A stretch of DNA of 47,112 nt from Sysuimicrobium calidum (lineage in GTDB: Bacteria; Sysuimicrobiota; Sysuimicrobiia; Sysuimicrobiales; Sysuimicrobiaceae), in the NCBI GenBank assembly GCA_031459935.1, contig JAVKHN010000013.1:1-47112 (forward strand). The letters are read 5' to 3'. Shown here piece after piece: positions 1 through 8,206 of the stretch (position 1 is its first letter; the number at the start of each line of letters is the position of its first letter). The notes under the pieces were generated by a model, which saw nothing but the letters and a program-made list of their open reading frames with translations, was not told where the DNA came from and made no database searches. The position numbers and the translations under genes are program-made.

Positions 1-2618
1 GGGGTCCGCAGGGCCACCAGGCGCTGCAGGGTGGGCGCATTGTCCAGCAGCCTGCGCTGCCCCGTGATCCGCAATACCACCTCCACGGACCGCTCGTACT
101 CCGCCCGGATGCGATCGAAGATCTCCTCCGCAAGACGTCGGTCGGTGACGTTCTCCGCGTACAGGCGCGCGATGCGCAGGTCCGCGGTTCCCAGACTGAT
201 CTGCGCGTTGTCCACTAGGCTGCGGAAAAAGGGCCAGTCCCGGTACATCTCCTGGAGCTCGGCAAGGTGCGCGGGGCTGCGATCCGCAAACCCTCCCAGG
301 GCGCTTCCGAGCCCGTACCATCCGGGGAGGTTCGTGCGGGTCTGGGTCCAGCTGAAAACCCAGGGGATGGCCCGCAGGTCCTCGATGCTCCGCACGTCCC
401 GGCGGCTTGCCGGGCGCGAGGCCATGTGGAGCCGACCGATCTCCTCGATGGGCGTGGCCTCAAAGAAATACCGTGCAAACCCCGGCGTCTCGTACACCAG
501 GGACCGGTAGGCGCGCAGGGCCACCTCGGCCAGCTCCTCCATCGCCGCCTCCCACCGCTCCAGCCGCTCGGCATCCAGCGCCCCGGGGCTTCCCAGGTAC
601 GCCCGCAGGAGCGCGTGGAGGAGCTGCTCCAGGTGGCGGCGGGCGATGAGGGGGTTGGCGTAGCGGGCGAAGAGGACCTCCCCCTGCTCCGTGAGCTTCA
701 GCCTGCCGTTGAGGGCCTCGGGCGGCATGGCGAAGATGGCCCGCTGCGCGGGTCCCCCGCCCCGACCGATGGCCCCGCCCCGGCCGTGGAAGAGCCGCAC
801 CTCGCACCCGTACCGACGGCACACCCTGGGCAGTACCCTCTGCGCCCGGTACAGGGCCCACTCCGCCGCGAGATACCCCCCATCCTTGTTGCTGTCCGAG
901 TACCCCAGCATGATCTCCTGCAGGTCTCCGCGGGCCTTCAACTGGGTCCGGTAGCACGGAAGGCGGAGGAGGGTCTCCAGGATCTGCGCGCACGCCCGCA
1001 GCTCCGCGATCCGCTCGAAGAGGGGGACGATGTCCAGTTGACTCGTGGCGTGACCCTCCGAGTCGTACCTCACGAGCCCCGCCTCCCTGGCCAGGAACAG
1101 GATCTCGAGGACGTCGCTGGGTCCTGCCGTGAGGCTGATGATGTACGCGTCGCACGCCTCCGGCCCGTGGCGAGCCTGCCAGCCCGGAAGCCGCCGGAAC
1201 ACCTCCCAGGTGCTGCGCTCGGGCTCCGAGGCGATCACGAGGTGCGACGTCGCGAGGGGCGGGGCGGAGAGCAGCCGTACGAGCACCGTGACCTTCTCCT
1301 CTTCCGGCAGCCTCTCGTAGTCCTCCACCACCCCTGCCTGCCGCAGGATGTGGGCCACAAGCCGCCCGTGCACCCCGCTCTCCTGTCGCAGGTCCAGCTT
1401 CGCCAGGTGGAACCCGAAGGTCTGGACTCGTACGAGGAAGTCCGCGAGCCGCGCCCGCGCGATCCGGACCCCTCCGTGGGCCTCGAGGCTGCGCTGGACG
1501 CATCGGAGGTCTTCGAGGAGCTCCTCCGGGCCGCTGTAGGCAAGGGGGCTTCGGGGATCCCGGGCGGTGTGGCGCAACCGCTCGACCACACATCCCATCT
1601 TCTGCCGGTAGGGCTCGTCCGGAAACCGCCGGACCACCTCCTCCAGCTCCGGAAACCGCGCCAGGTCCGCCTCCAGAGACGTCCGCAGCGCTTCGGAGAT
1701 CCTCACGCGCCGGGTGGAGAAGGTGAGCTCGTCCCGGAGGGCTTCCGCCTCCTCCAGGTACCGGCGCAGAACCAGCGAGCGGTGCAGCTCCAGGGTTCGG
1801 GCGGTGGTCTGGGCGTCCACGTAGGGGTTTCCGTCCCGGTCCCCCCCGATCCAGGACCCGAACCGCACCACCGGCCGGAGATCGGAGGTCGGGATCCCGT
1901 GGGCCTCCAGGGCCTCTACGAGGTCCCGGTACAGCGTGGGGACTGCACCGTAGACGCTGTGCTCGAAGTAATAGAGCCCCGTCTGAACTTCGTCGAGGGG
2001 GTGAGGGCGGAGGGTGCGGACCTCGTCCGTCTGCCAGAGGGCCGTGGTCTCCGCGTGGAGCCCTTCGAGCACCCGAGCCCGCTCCGTGGGCCCCAGGCGC
2101 GGATCCTCGAGCTCCGCGATGCTCGCTGCGAGGTGCCGGAGGTGTCGGAGCACTGCCCGGCGGCGTACCTCCGTGGGGTGGGCGGTGAACACCGGCCGCA
2201 GCTCCATCTGCTCCACGGCCCCCCGGATGTGCTCCTTCGCGGTCCCCTGGGCCGTGAGCGCCGCCACCGCGGCGCTCACGGACTCCCGACGGGGCGCAGG
2301 GTGGGCCTCCTGCTCCTGCTCCCGCAGCCTCCGGAGGCGGTGGTTCTGCTCCGCGAGGTTGATGAGGTGGAAGTACACGGTGAACGCCCGCACCACCTGG
2401 AAGGCGCTGTCCGGGTCCAAGCTCTCCACGGTGGCGCGGAGGAGCCGCTCCTTCTCCTCGGAGTAGGCGGTGCGCAGTTCGATGGCCATCCGCCGGATGC
2501 CCTCCACGAGCTCAAACAGGGAGGACCCCCCCTGCTCGGTGAGCACCCGCCCCAGGACGGTCCCGAGCAGCCGGACGTCGTCCCGCAGCCGGTCAATGGG
2601 GGTCCGCTCCGGTGTCAT
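1..2618 (-). CDS. ppc: Phosphoenolpyruvate carboxylase, 3' end cut by window edge
   Basis: Adds bicarbonate to phosphoenolpyruvate to make oxaloacetate in the cytoplasm (anaplerosis). The minus-strand frame opens at ATG 2618 and stays open to base 1, giving 872 codons; the last codons read LLDNAPTLQRLVALRTP, so only the extreme C-terminus (roughly 40 residues) is missing. Family signatures are visible: VFTAHPTEV near residues 143-151 with the catalytic His, the glycine-rich loop FHGRGGAIGRGGGP near residues 610-623, and MLGYSDSNKDGG before the C-terminus. The N-terminal region (AFTVYFHLINLAEQNHR) is typical. It is divergent from the tmRNA gene. No strong ribosome binding site precedes the ATG. 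A very long open frame on the opposite strand is only its shadow. Identification is very secure. Confidence 0.96.
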   Translation of the reverse strand, partial: MTPERTPIDRLRDDVRLLGTVLGRVLTEQGGSSLFELVEGIRRMAIELRTAYSEEKERLLRATVESLDPDSAFQVVRAFTVYFHLINLAEQNHRLRRLREQEQEAHPAPRRESVSAAVAALTAQGTAKEHIRGAVEQMELRPVFTAHPTEVRRRAVLRHLRHLAASIAELEDPRLGPTERARVLEGLHAETTALWQTDEVRTLRPHPLDEVQTGLYYFEHSVYGAVPTLYRDLVEALEAHGIPTSDLRPVVRFGSWIGGDRDGNPYVDAQTTARTLELHRSLVLRRYLEEAEALRDELTFSTRRVRISEALRTSLEADLARFPELEEVVRRFPDEPYRQKMGCVVERLRHTARDPRSPLAYSGPEELLEDLRCVQRSLEAHGGVRIARARLADFLVRVQTFGFHLAKLDLRQESGVHGRLVAHILRQAGVVEDYERLPEEEKVTVLVRLLSAPPLATSHLVIASEPERSTWEVFRRLPGWQARHGPEACDAYIISLTAGPSDVLEILFLAREAGLVRYDSEGHATSQLDIVPLFERIAELRACAQILETLLRLPCYRTQLKARGDLQEIMLGYSDSNKDGGYLAAEWALYRAQRVLPRVCRRYGCEVRLFHGRGGAIGRGGGPAQRAIFAMPPEALNGRLKLTEQGEVLFARYANPLIARRHLEQLLHALLRAYLGSPGALDAERLERWEAAMEELAEVALRAYRSLVYETPGFARYFFEATPIEEIGRLHMASRPASRRDVRSIEDLRAIPWVFSWTQTRTNLPGWYGLGSALGGFADRSPAHLAELQEMYRDWPFFRSLVDNAQISLGTADLRIARLYAENVTDRRLAEEIFDRIRAEYERSVEVVLRITGQRRLLDNAPTLQRLVALRT

Positions 2619-2630
2619 TCTCGCGTGGCG

Positions 2631-2659
2631 TTCCGTCGGTGCTCTCACCATGGTACAAT
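2631..2659 (+). promoter_or_regulatory. Candidate sigma-70-type promoter for tmRNA
   Basis: TTCCGT (2631-2636), a 17-bp spacer and TACAAT (2654-2659). The -10 matches consensus in 5 of 6 positions and the -35 is weak. Transcription would start near 2666, about 40 nt before the mature tmRNA 5' end, consistent with a 5' leader removed by RNase P. The site lies just upstream of the divergent ppc start. Confidence 0.5.
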
Positions 2660-2705
2660 GGGACCTGTGGGGAGCGCAGGCGGTCCTGCGGCGGTTCCTC
2701 TCCGT

Positions 2706-3055
2706 GGGGGCGAATGGGCTCGACGGGGTGGGAAGAAGCAGGGCTGCGAGCCGAGGTCCCAGGGTCCTCGTCAAAAACCTGGGCGACGCAATACGCGTCA
2801 ACCAGCCTGCTCTCGCCGCGGCCTAATCCCCGCGGCCGTCCCCCCGGCAGGGCCGACGGGCCGGGACGGAGCGCCATGAGTCGGCTGCGCTGTGCCGCCT
2901 TGCCCCGGGTGGTGCGGCTAAGACCAGCGGGGCTGGTGTTCGGAGGATCCCGCCTGCGGGAGCTTCCGAGCACGAGAGGAAAACGCAGGCTACGCTCGTA
3001 GACGCTCTGCCCTCGCTCACCTCGGACGCGGGTTCGATTCCCGCCGCCTCCACCA
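2706..3055 (+). ncRNA. ssrA: Transfer-messenger RNA (one-piece tmRNA)
   Basis: Rescues stalled ribosomes by trans-translation. The 5' end GGGGGCGAATGGGCTCGACGG and the 3' end GGGTTCGATTCCCGCCGCCTCC-ACCA carry the tRNA-like domain: GGGGGCG (2706-2712) pairs with CGCCTCC, and CCA is encoded at 3053-3055. The tag reading frame runs from GCA at 2788 to TAA at 2824-2826 and encodes AIRVNQPALAAA, a normal-length tag whose end is ALAAA. The length of 350 nt is normal for a one-piece tmRNA. It sits between ppc (divergent) and the lutABC operon. No separate terminator with a U-tract is evident downstream. Confidence 0.96.
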
Positions 3056-3148
3056 CATTCGGTGTGCTCTTTGGTCCTCTCTCCGCTAATCTGGAGTTGT
3101 GCCGTCACGCGCTCCAGCGCGGAGAACGCAGCGGCTCAGGCACCACCG

Positions 3149-3901
3149 ATGGGTCAGACCCAACACCGCGGAAGGCCCGCCCACGTGGCACTGTTCGTGA
3201 CGTGCCTGGTGGACCAGTTCTGTCCGGAGGTGGGGGAGGCCACGGTGGCGATCCTGGAGCGGGCGGGGGTGCGGGTGGCGTTCCCGGAGGCGCAGACCTG
3301 CTGTGGCCAGGTGCTCCTCAACGACGGGTTCCATCGGGAGGCCACGGCGCTCGCCCGCCGGTTCGTGGAGACCTTCGCCCCTTATGAGGCCGTGGTGGCT
3401 CCGAGCGGGAGCTGCGTCGCTCTGGTCCGGGAGTTCTACCCGCAGCTGCTGCGGGGTACGGCCCTGGAAGAGCGGGCGCGGGAGGTGGCCCACCGCACCT
3501 ATGAGCTCGGTGAGTTCCTGGTGCAGGTGCTGGGCGTGACCCAGCTGGGAGCGCGGTTCCGGGCCCGCGTGACCTACCACCCCTCCTGCCACCTGCTTCG
3601 GGGACTGGGAGCAGCGGCGTGCGCGGAGCGGCTCGTTCGAAACGTGGAAGGCGCGGAGTTCGTGCCCCTCCGGTGTCCGGAGGCCTGCTGCGGGTTTGGC
3701 GGGATCTTCTCCGTGAAGTTCGGGGCAATCTCCGAAGCCATGCTCCTCGACAAGCTGGCGGACCTGGAGGCCACGGGTGCCCAGGTGGTGGTGAGCACGG
3801 ACGTAAGCTGTCTGTTGCACCTCCGGGGGGCTCTTGGGCGACGCAACAGCCCCCTCCGCACCCTACACCTCGCGGAACTCCTGAACGCGAGGGAGCCGTG
3901 A
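3149..3901 (+). CDS. lutA: LutA-like Fe-S oxidoreductase subunit of lactate utilization
   Basis: First gene of an operon for the LutABC complex, which oxidises L-lactate to pyruvate. Two cysteine-rich CCG domains are seen: QTCCGQVLLND with a downstream SGSC, and YHPSCHLLRG followed by CPEACCGFGGIFSVKF. These bind Fe-S clusters in the family. The frame is open from 3062, but the family normally begins just before VALFVTCLVDQFCPEVG, so ATG 3149 (250 aa) is chosen; GTG 3185 is an alternative, and no clear ribosome binding site decides. The stop TGA overlaps the GTG start of lutB. Substrate is inferred from the complete lutA-lutB-lutC order; glycolate or another 2-hydroxy acid cannot be excluded. 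Confidence 0.88.
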   Translation: MGQTQHRGRPAHVALFVTCLVDQFCPEVGEATVAILERAGVRVAFPEAQTCCGQVLLNDGFHREATALARRFVETFAPYEAVVAPSGSCVALVREFYPQLLRGTALEERAREVAHRTYELGEFLVQVLGVTQLGARFRARVTYHPSCHLLRGLGAAACAERLVRNVEGAEFVPLRCPEACCGFGGIFSVKFGAISEAMLLDKLADLEATGAQVVVSTDVSCLLHLRGALGRRNSPLRTLHLAELLNAREP

Positions 3902-5316
3902 GCCAGCCCATCCGGTTCTCTGAGCAGAGCGTGCGGGCCCTGCAGGATCCGCGGCTGCGGGAGGCCCTGCGCCGGGCCCTGGAGGACCTGCGGGGGAAGT
4001 GGGCTCGGGCCACGGGGGATCTGCCGCACTTCGACGCCCTCCGGGACCGGGCTAAGCAGATCAAGGCGCACACCCTCCAAAACCTGGACCGCTACCTGGA
4101 GCAGCTGGAGGCTCAGGTGCAGCAGCGGGGCGGGGTGGTGCACTGGGCCCGGGACGCGGAGGAGGCGTGCACGACGGTGGTGGGGGTCTGCCGGAGCGCG
4201 GGCGCCCGTACGGTGGTGAAGAGCAAATCCATGCTCACGGAGGAGATCGAGCTCAACCAAGCTCTGGAGCGGGCCGGGATCCGGGTGGTGGAGACGGATC
4301 TCGGGGAGTTCGTGGTGCAGCTGGATGGGGATCGGCCCTCTCACCTCATCGCGCCCATCATCCACAAGCGGCGGGAGGAGGTGGCGGCCCTGTTCAGTCG
4401 GCACCTGGGGACCCCCGCCGATGCCCCCGTGGAGGTCCTCACCCGAGCCGCGCGGGCCCACCTGCGGCAGGCCTTCCTCACCGCGGAGGTAGGGATCACG
4501 GGCGCCAACTTCCTCGTGGCGGAGACCGGGAGCGTGGTGCTGGTGGAGAACGAGGGGAATGCACGCCTGGTGACCGCGCTTCCCCGCGTCCACATCGCGG
4601 TGGCCGGCATCGAGAAGGTGATCCCGCGGCTGCAGGACCTTGCGGTGTTCCTGCCGGTGCTGGTGCGCAGCGCCACGGGCCAGAAGCTCAGCAGCTACAT
4701 TTCCGTGCTCAGCGGCCCGCGACGGCCCGGGGAGGTGGGCGGCCCGGAAGCCTTCCACCTGGTGCTGGTGGACAACCGTCGCACCGCGGTGCTCGCGGAC
4801 CCGGACCTGCGGGAGGCCCTGCAGTGCCTGCGGTGCGGGGCCTGCCTCAACGCCTGCCCGGTGTACGAGCGGGTGGGGGGGCACACCTACGGCTGGGTGT
4901 ACGGGGGACCCATCGGTGCCGTGCTCACCCCAAAGCTACGGGGAGTGACGCAGGCCGCACAGCTCCCGTACGCCTCGACCCTCTGCGGGGCGTGCCGGGA
5001 GGTGTGTCCGGTGCGGATCGACATCCCCCGGATGCTGGTACAGCTCCGGGCTCAGGTGGTCGCCTCCGGCGGGATACGGCCCACGGAGCGCCTGGTCATG
5101 CGGCTGTTGGGCTGGATTTTGCGCTCCCCCGCGCGTTACCGGTTCGGTGGTAGGCTCGCGCGGGTCGTGCAGCGGGCGGTGTGGGGAGAGCGGCCCATCC
5201 GGGCCCTTCCAGGCCCCCTCCGGGCCTGGACGCGGATGCGCGACTTCCCGCCTCTTGCCCCCAGGACCTTCCGGGAACGGTGGAGAACGTGGCGGACGCC
5301 CGATCGGAGATCCTGA
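3898..5316 (+). CDS. lutB: LutB-like iron-sulfur protein of lactate utilization
   Basis: Electron-transfer subunit of LutABC (472 aa, the usual size). The N-terminal two thirds is the LUD domain (VVKSKSMLTEEIELN, GITGANFLVAETGSVVLVENEGN). Two ferredoxin-like 4Fe-4S motifs follow: CLRCGACLNACPVY near residue 310 and CGACREVCPVRIDIP near residue 363. The GTG start at 3898 overlaps the lutA stop, indicating translational coupling. The family's N-terminal DLRGKWARATGDL helix region and the C-terminal RLVMRLLGWIL segment are both present. Identification is strong; the exact hydroxy-acid substrate is inferred. Confidence 0.92.
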   Translation: MSQPIRFSEQSVRALQDPRLREALRRALEDLRGKWARATGDLPHFDALRDRAKQIKAHTLQNLDRYLEQLEAQVQQRGGVVHWARDAEEACTTVVGVCRSAGARTVVKSKSMLTEEIELNQALERAGIRVVETDLGEFVVQLDGDRPSHLIAPIIHKRREEVAALFSRHLGTPADAPVEVLTRAARAHLRQAFLTAEVGITGANFLVAETGSVVLVENEGNARLVTALPRVHIAVAGIEKVIPRLQDLAVFLPVLVRSATGQKLSSYISVLSGPRRPGEVGGPEAFHLVLVDNRRTAVLADPDLREALQCLRCGACLNACPVYERVGGHTYGWVYGGPIGAVLTPKLRGVTQAAQLPYASTLCGACREVCPVRIDIPRMLVQLRAQVVASGGIRPTERLVMRLLGWILRSPARYRFGGRLARVVQRAVWGERPIRALPGPLRAWTRMRDFPPLAPRTFRERWRTWRTPDRRS

Positions 5317-5921
5317 GCCGCATCCGCAGAGCCCTGCGGGGTGCTCCGGACCTCCCCCTCCCGCCCGGAGGTTCCCTGTGTCCCTCCGCCCGGTACCGGA
5401 CGGAAGTGGGCAGGGACCTGCTGGAACGGTTTCTGCGGGAGGCGGAGGCGGTGGGGGTGCGGGTCCATCGGAGTCCCGGAGGGGAGCTCGTGCAGACCGT
5501 GGTGGAGATCCTGCGGGCGGAGGGCGCAAGGCGGGTGGGGGTGGCGGAGGAAATCCGGGCCCTGATCGCCCCGCTGCGCGCGGCGGGATTTGAGGCAGGA
5601 GGGGTGGAGGTGGCGCGCGAGGCGGAGGCGGGCGTGACGGGTGCGGACTGGGGGCTTGCGGAGACCGGAAGCCTCGTGCTGCTTGCAGGTCCCACACAGG
5701 ACCGCCTTCTGTCGCTCCTTCCGCCCGTGCACATCGCGGTTCTGCCCGAGGACCGCATCCTCCCGGACCTCGACGCCCTCTTTGAGCGCCTGGGAGACGT
5801 CCCCACCGCCCTCACCTTCATCACCGGGCCGAGTCGCACTGCGGACATTGAGCAGACCCTGACCCCGGGGGTGCACGGTCCCGGGGTGGTGCACGTGGTG
5901 GTAGGCGGCTCGCTACCCTAG
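5280..5921 (+). CDS. lutC: LutC-like LUD-domain protein of lactate utilization
   Basis: Third LutABC subunit, a single LUD domain (about 213 aa). Seen: DARSEILSRIRRAL at the N-terminus, AGVTGADWGLAETGSLVLL in the middle and FITGPSRTADIEQTLTPGVHGP near the end, all typical of LutC. The GTG start at 5280 lies inside the lutB 3' end (37 bp overlap); GTG 5289 is an equally possible start, with GGTGGAG just before it. The frame is open further upstream, but that extension is only lutB in another frame. The 3' end overlaps the convergent Memo-family gene by 9 bp, so no terminator space exists. Confidence 0.88.
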   Translation: MENVADARSEILSRIRRALRGAPDLPLPPGGSLCPSARYRTEVGRDLLERFLREAEAVGVRVHRSPGGELVQTVVEILRAEGARRVGVAEEIRALIAPLRAAGFEAGGVEVAREAEAGVTGADWGLAETGSLVLLAGPTQDRLLSLLPPVHIAVLPEDRILPDLDALFERLGDVPTALTFITGPSRTADIEQTLTPGVHGPGVVHVVVGGSLP

Positions 5922-7109
5922 GACAAGGCTTGCGAAGGAGACGATGCCCCCCGCAGGATCCGGGGCCTGTCCGTAGCGGAGGAGCCGAGCGCGCACGGGC
6001 TCCAGCACCCGCAGGGCGGTGTACACCGCGGAGAGGGCGTCGATGCGTTGGCGGTTCCCGTCCGCCATCCCCTCCCGCCAGAATGCCTCCGGTTCCCCCC
6101 GCACGATGGCCTCGAGGATCGTGTGGTCCCGCAGGGAGGTGCGGGAGGCGAGGCGGGTATCCGGAGGCTCGGGATCCCCGAACCGGGGTCCCACGTGGCT
6201 CAGGTCTACCCCCACCACCACGGCCACATCCTCCCGGTCGTTCACAAGCTCCCGCAGGGTCCGGATGACCCGCTCGATCTCCGCTACCTCCCGGGGGGAG
6301 TTTAAGCCGCACCACTGCTCGAACCCGGAGCAGAGGATCGGGACGATGGCGAACGCGCGGCCCTCCAGGGCCGTCTGCAGGAAGAGCACCTGGAACTCCA
6401 GGGAGTGCTCGGTGCGGTGCACGAGCTCATGCTCCGTGAGGTCTCCGGTGCGTGTCTGCAGGGCCTCCACGAAGGCGGAGTCCACGGGGACCACACCCAG
6501 CGGCGTCTGGAAGGCCTTGGCCGTGAGCACGAAGGGTGCGGGTGGGGCCGCGTGCGCCACCCCGAGGAGGAGGAAGGTGCGGGCGGGGCTCTGGCGGAGG
6601 GCCGCGTACGCCCACCCGTAGCACCACCCGCCCCGGTGGAAGTCGATGTGCGGGGCGATGATGCCCCGAGGTCGAATCCCCGCGAGCTCCGCGGTGTTCA
6701 CCGCGTCCAGATGCCGGCGGAGCATCGCCCGCAGGGGTTCCGCTTCCGCGGGATACGAGCGGCCCGCGAGGTAAGGAGGACGCACCTCCGATCGCCGGTA
6801 GGCCTCCAGTTGGTCCCGCCTCCGGGCTTCGAAGGACTCCGTGAACAGCAGCCCCGCCCGATCCAGCTCCGCCACGATGCGCTCCACTTCCGCGCGGAAC
6901 AGGATCTCCCCGCCGGAGTGGCGCGCGTACTCCGCCTGCACGTCCACCACATCCCGGTTTCCGTCCAGCAGGGACGCCACCAGAGCCACATCAGGGGGGA
7001 GGAGCACCGTGTCCTCCACGATGCCCTCCGGGTCCCGGACCCCGATCATTTTCCGGCCGTGGATGCGCACCGGGAAGAACTCCACGGGTCTGAGCCTCGG
7101 AAGCGGCAC
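5913..7109 (-). CDS. Memo-family protein (AmmeMemoRadiSam system protein B type) with N-terminal extension
   Basis: Residues from about 115 to 398 form a MEMO1/AmmeMemoRadiSam B domain: RSYPAEAEPLRAML, GIIAPHIDFHRGGWCYGWAY, LLLGVAHAA, the TEHSLEFQVLFLQ motif, and VVGVDLSHVGPRFGD. The His/Asp/Cys-type residues of the putative metal site are recognisable. The first 110 residues are an additional domain (EGIVEDTVLLPPDVALVASLLDG) that resembles a winged-helix-like PqqD-style region. Partners AmmeMemo A and the radical SAM protein are not in the window. Function of the family is unresolved; links to redox chemistry and protein or RNA modification have been proposed. It starts at ATG 7109 and is divergent from the thiazole synthase gene. 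Confidence 0.85.
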   Translation of the reverse strand: MPLPRLRPVEFFPVRIHGRKMIGVRDPEGIVEDTVLLPPDVALVASLLDGNRDVVDVQAEYARHSGGEILFRAEVERIVAELDRAGLLFTESFEARRRDQLEAYRRSEVRPPYLAGRSYPAEAEPLRAMLRRHLDAVNTAELAGIRPRGIIAPHIDFHRGGWCYGWAYAALRQSPARTFLLLGVAHAAPPAPFVLTAKAFQTPLGVVPVDSAFVEALQTRTGDLTEHELVHRTEHSLEFQVLFLQTALEGRAFAIVPILCSGFEQWCGLNSPREVAEIERVIRTLRELVNDREDVAVVVGVDLSHVGPRFGDPEPPDTRLASRTSLRDHTILEAIVRGEPEAFWREGMADGNRQRIDALSAVYTALRVLEPVRARLLRYGQAPDPAGGIVSFASLVLG

Positions 7110-7195
7110 CCCGTCTCCCTCCGGTGCCCCATTGTACCCGGCTCCGACCTGGTACGGCGCGGGTGTGCTAAGCTGGAGACCGAGGAGGCGAGAGG

Positions 7196-8206
7196 GTGAG
7201 CGAGCGTGGGTGGATCGTGGTGAACGGCGAGCGCCGGCCCCTCCCGGAGGATGGGCTCTTGGGCCTCTTGCGGGAGCTCCGGGTGGATCTCGAGGGGATC
7301 GCCATCGCGGTAAACGAGGAGGTGGTGCCCCGCGCGCGGTGGGCTGCCTACGCCCTCCGCCCCGGGGACAAGGTGGAGATCGTGCGGCCGGTGGCCGGGG
7401 GTTCGGAGGAGGAGACCTGGGAGCTGGCGGGCCTCCGTCTCCGTTCTCGGTTGATTCTGGGTACCGCCCGCTATCCCAACCTCCAGGTGATGCTGGACGC
7501 CCTGCGGGCCACGGGGACAGAGGTGGTGACGGTGGCCATCCGGCGGGTGGGGTTCGGGGAGGGGCCCGAGAACCTGTACCGGATCCTCCAGCAGGAGGGC
7601 TACCACATCCTCCCCAACACCGCAGGCTGCTACACGGCCCGGGAGGCGGTGCTCACCGCGCAGCTCGCACGGGAGGCCCTGGGAACGGACCTCATCAAGC
7701 TGGAGGTGATCGCGGACGAGGAGAGCCTGCTGCCGGACGTGGAAGGGCTGCTGGAGGCGGCCCGGATCTTGGTGCGGGAGGGATTTCAGGTCCTTCCGTA
7801 TACCAACGACGACCCCGTCACCGCCCGCAAGCTGGAGGACATCGGGTGCGCGGCGGTGATGCCGCTTGCGGCTCCCATCGGGAGCGGGCTCGGCATCCGC
7901 AATCCCCACAACATCCTCCTCATCCGGCAGGCGGTGCGGATCCCCGTGATCGTGGACGCGGGCGTGGGCACCGCCTCGGACGTGGCCCAGGCCTTTGAGC
8001 TGGGATGCGACGGGGTGCTGCTGAACTCCGCGGTGGCCCGGGCCCGGGATCCCGTGCGCATGGCTCATGCCATCCGGCACGCGGCCATCGCGGGCCGACA
8101 GGCTTACCTCGCGGGCCGCATGCCCGTCAAGTTCCTGGCCGAGCCCACAAGCCCCATGACGGGCCGCATCCTGGAGCCGGTGCTGCGAACCGGACAGACT
8201 CCGTGA
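7196..8206 (+). CDS. thiG: ThiS-ThiG fusion: sulfur carrier plus thiazole synthase
   Basis: A 336-residue fusion. Residues 1-70 are a ThiS ubiquitin-like sulfur carrier (WIVVNGERRPL, IAIAVNEEVVPR) that ends in VAGG at residues 66-69, where a free ThiS would stop. Residues 75-336 are ThiG, with LRLRSRLILGTARYPN, the Schiff-base lysine in DLIKLEV (Lys168), VLPYTNDDPVTARKLEDIG and MPLAAPIGSGLGI. ThiG makes the thiazole moiety of thiamine from deoxyxylulose phosphate, dehydroglycine and ThiS thiocarboxylate. GTG 7196 follows a GAGGAGGCGAGAG binding site. Its stop overlaps the thiE start by 3 bp. Fusions of this sort are known, but they leave the carrier glycine internal. Confidence 0.93.
   Translation: MSERGWIVVNGERRPLPEDGLLGLLRELRVDLEGIAIAVNEEVVPRARWAAYALRPGDKVEIVRPVAGGSEEETWELAGLRLRSRLILGTARYPNLQVMLDALRATGTEVVTVAIRRVGFGEGPENLYRILQQEGYHILPNTAGCYTAREAVLTAQLAREALGTDLIKLEVIADEESLLPDVEGLLEAARILVREGFQVLPYTNDDPVTARKLEDIGCAAVMPLAAPIGSGLGIRNPHNILLIRQAVRIPVIVDAGVGTASDVAQAFELGCDGVLLNSAVARARDPVRMAHAIRHAAIAGRQAYLAGRMPVKFLAEPTSPMTGRILEPVLRTGQTP

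Noticed and set aside
267..2879. 870-codon open frame on the plus strand
   Set aside because: It is antisense to PEP carboxylase, is rich in Pro/Arg/Gly/His without any family motif, and runs into the tmRNA gene. The minus frame has all PEP carboxylase signatures.
7110..7195. TPP (THI-box) riboswitch before the ThiS-ThiG fusion
   Set aside because: The 86-bp gap lacks the conserved CTGAGA and ACCTGA-type elements and is too short for the aptamer plus an expression platform.
6405..7998. Long open frames overlapping the Memo and ThiS-ThiG genes
   Set aside because: Low-complexity translations typical of high-GC shadow frames; both strands are already explained by well-recognised proteins.
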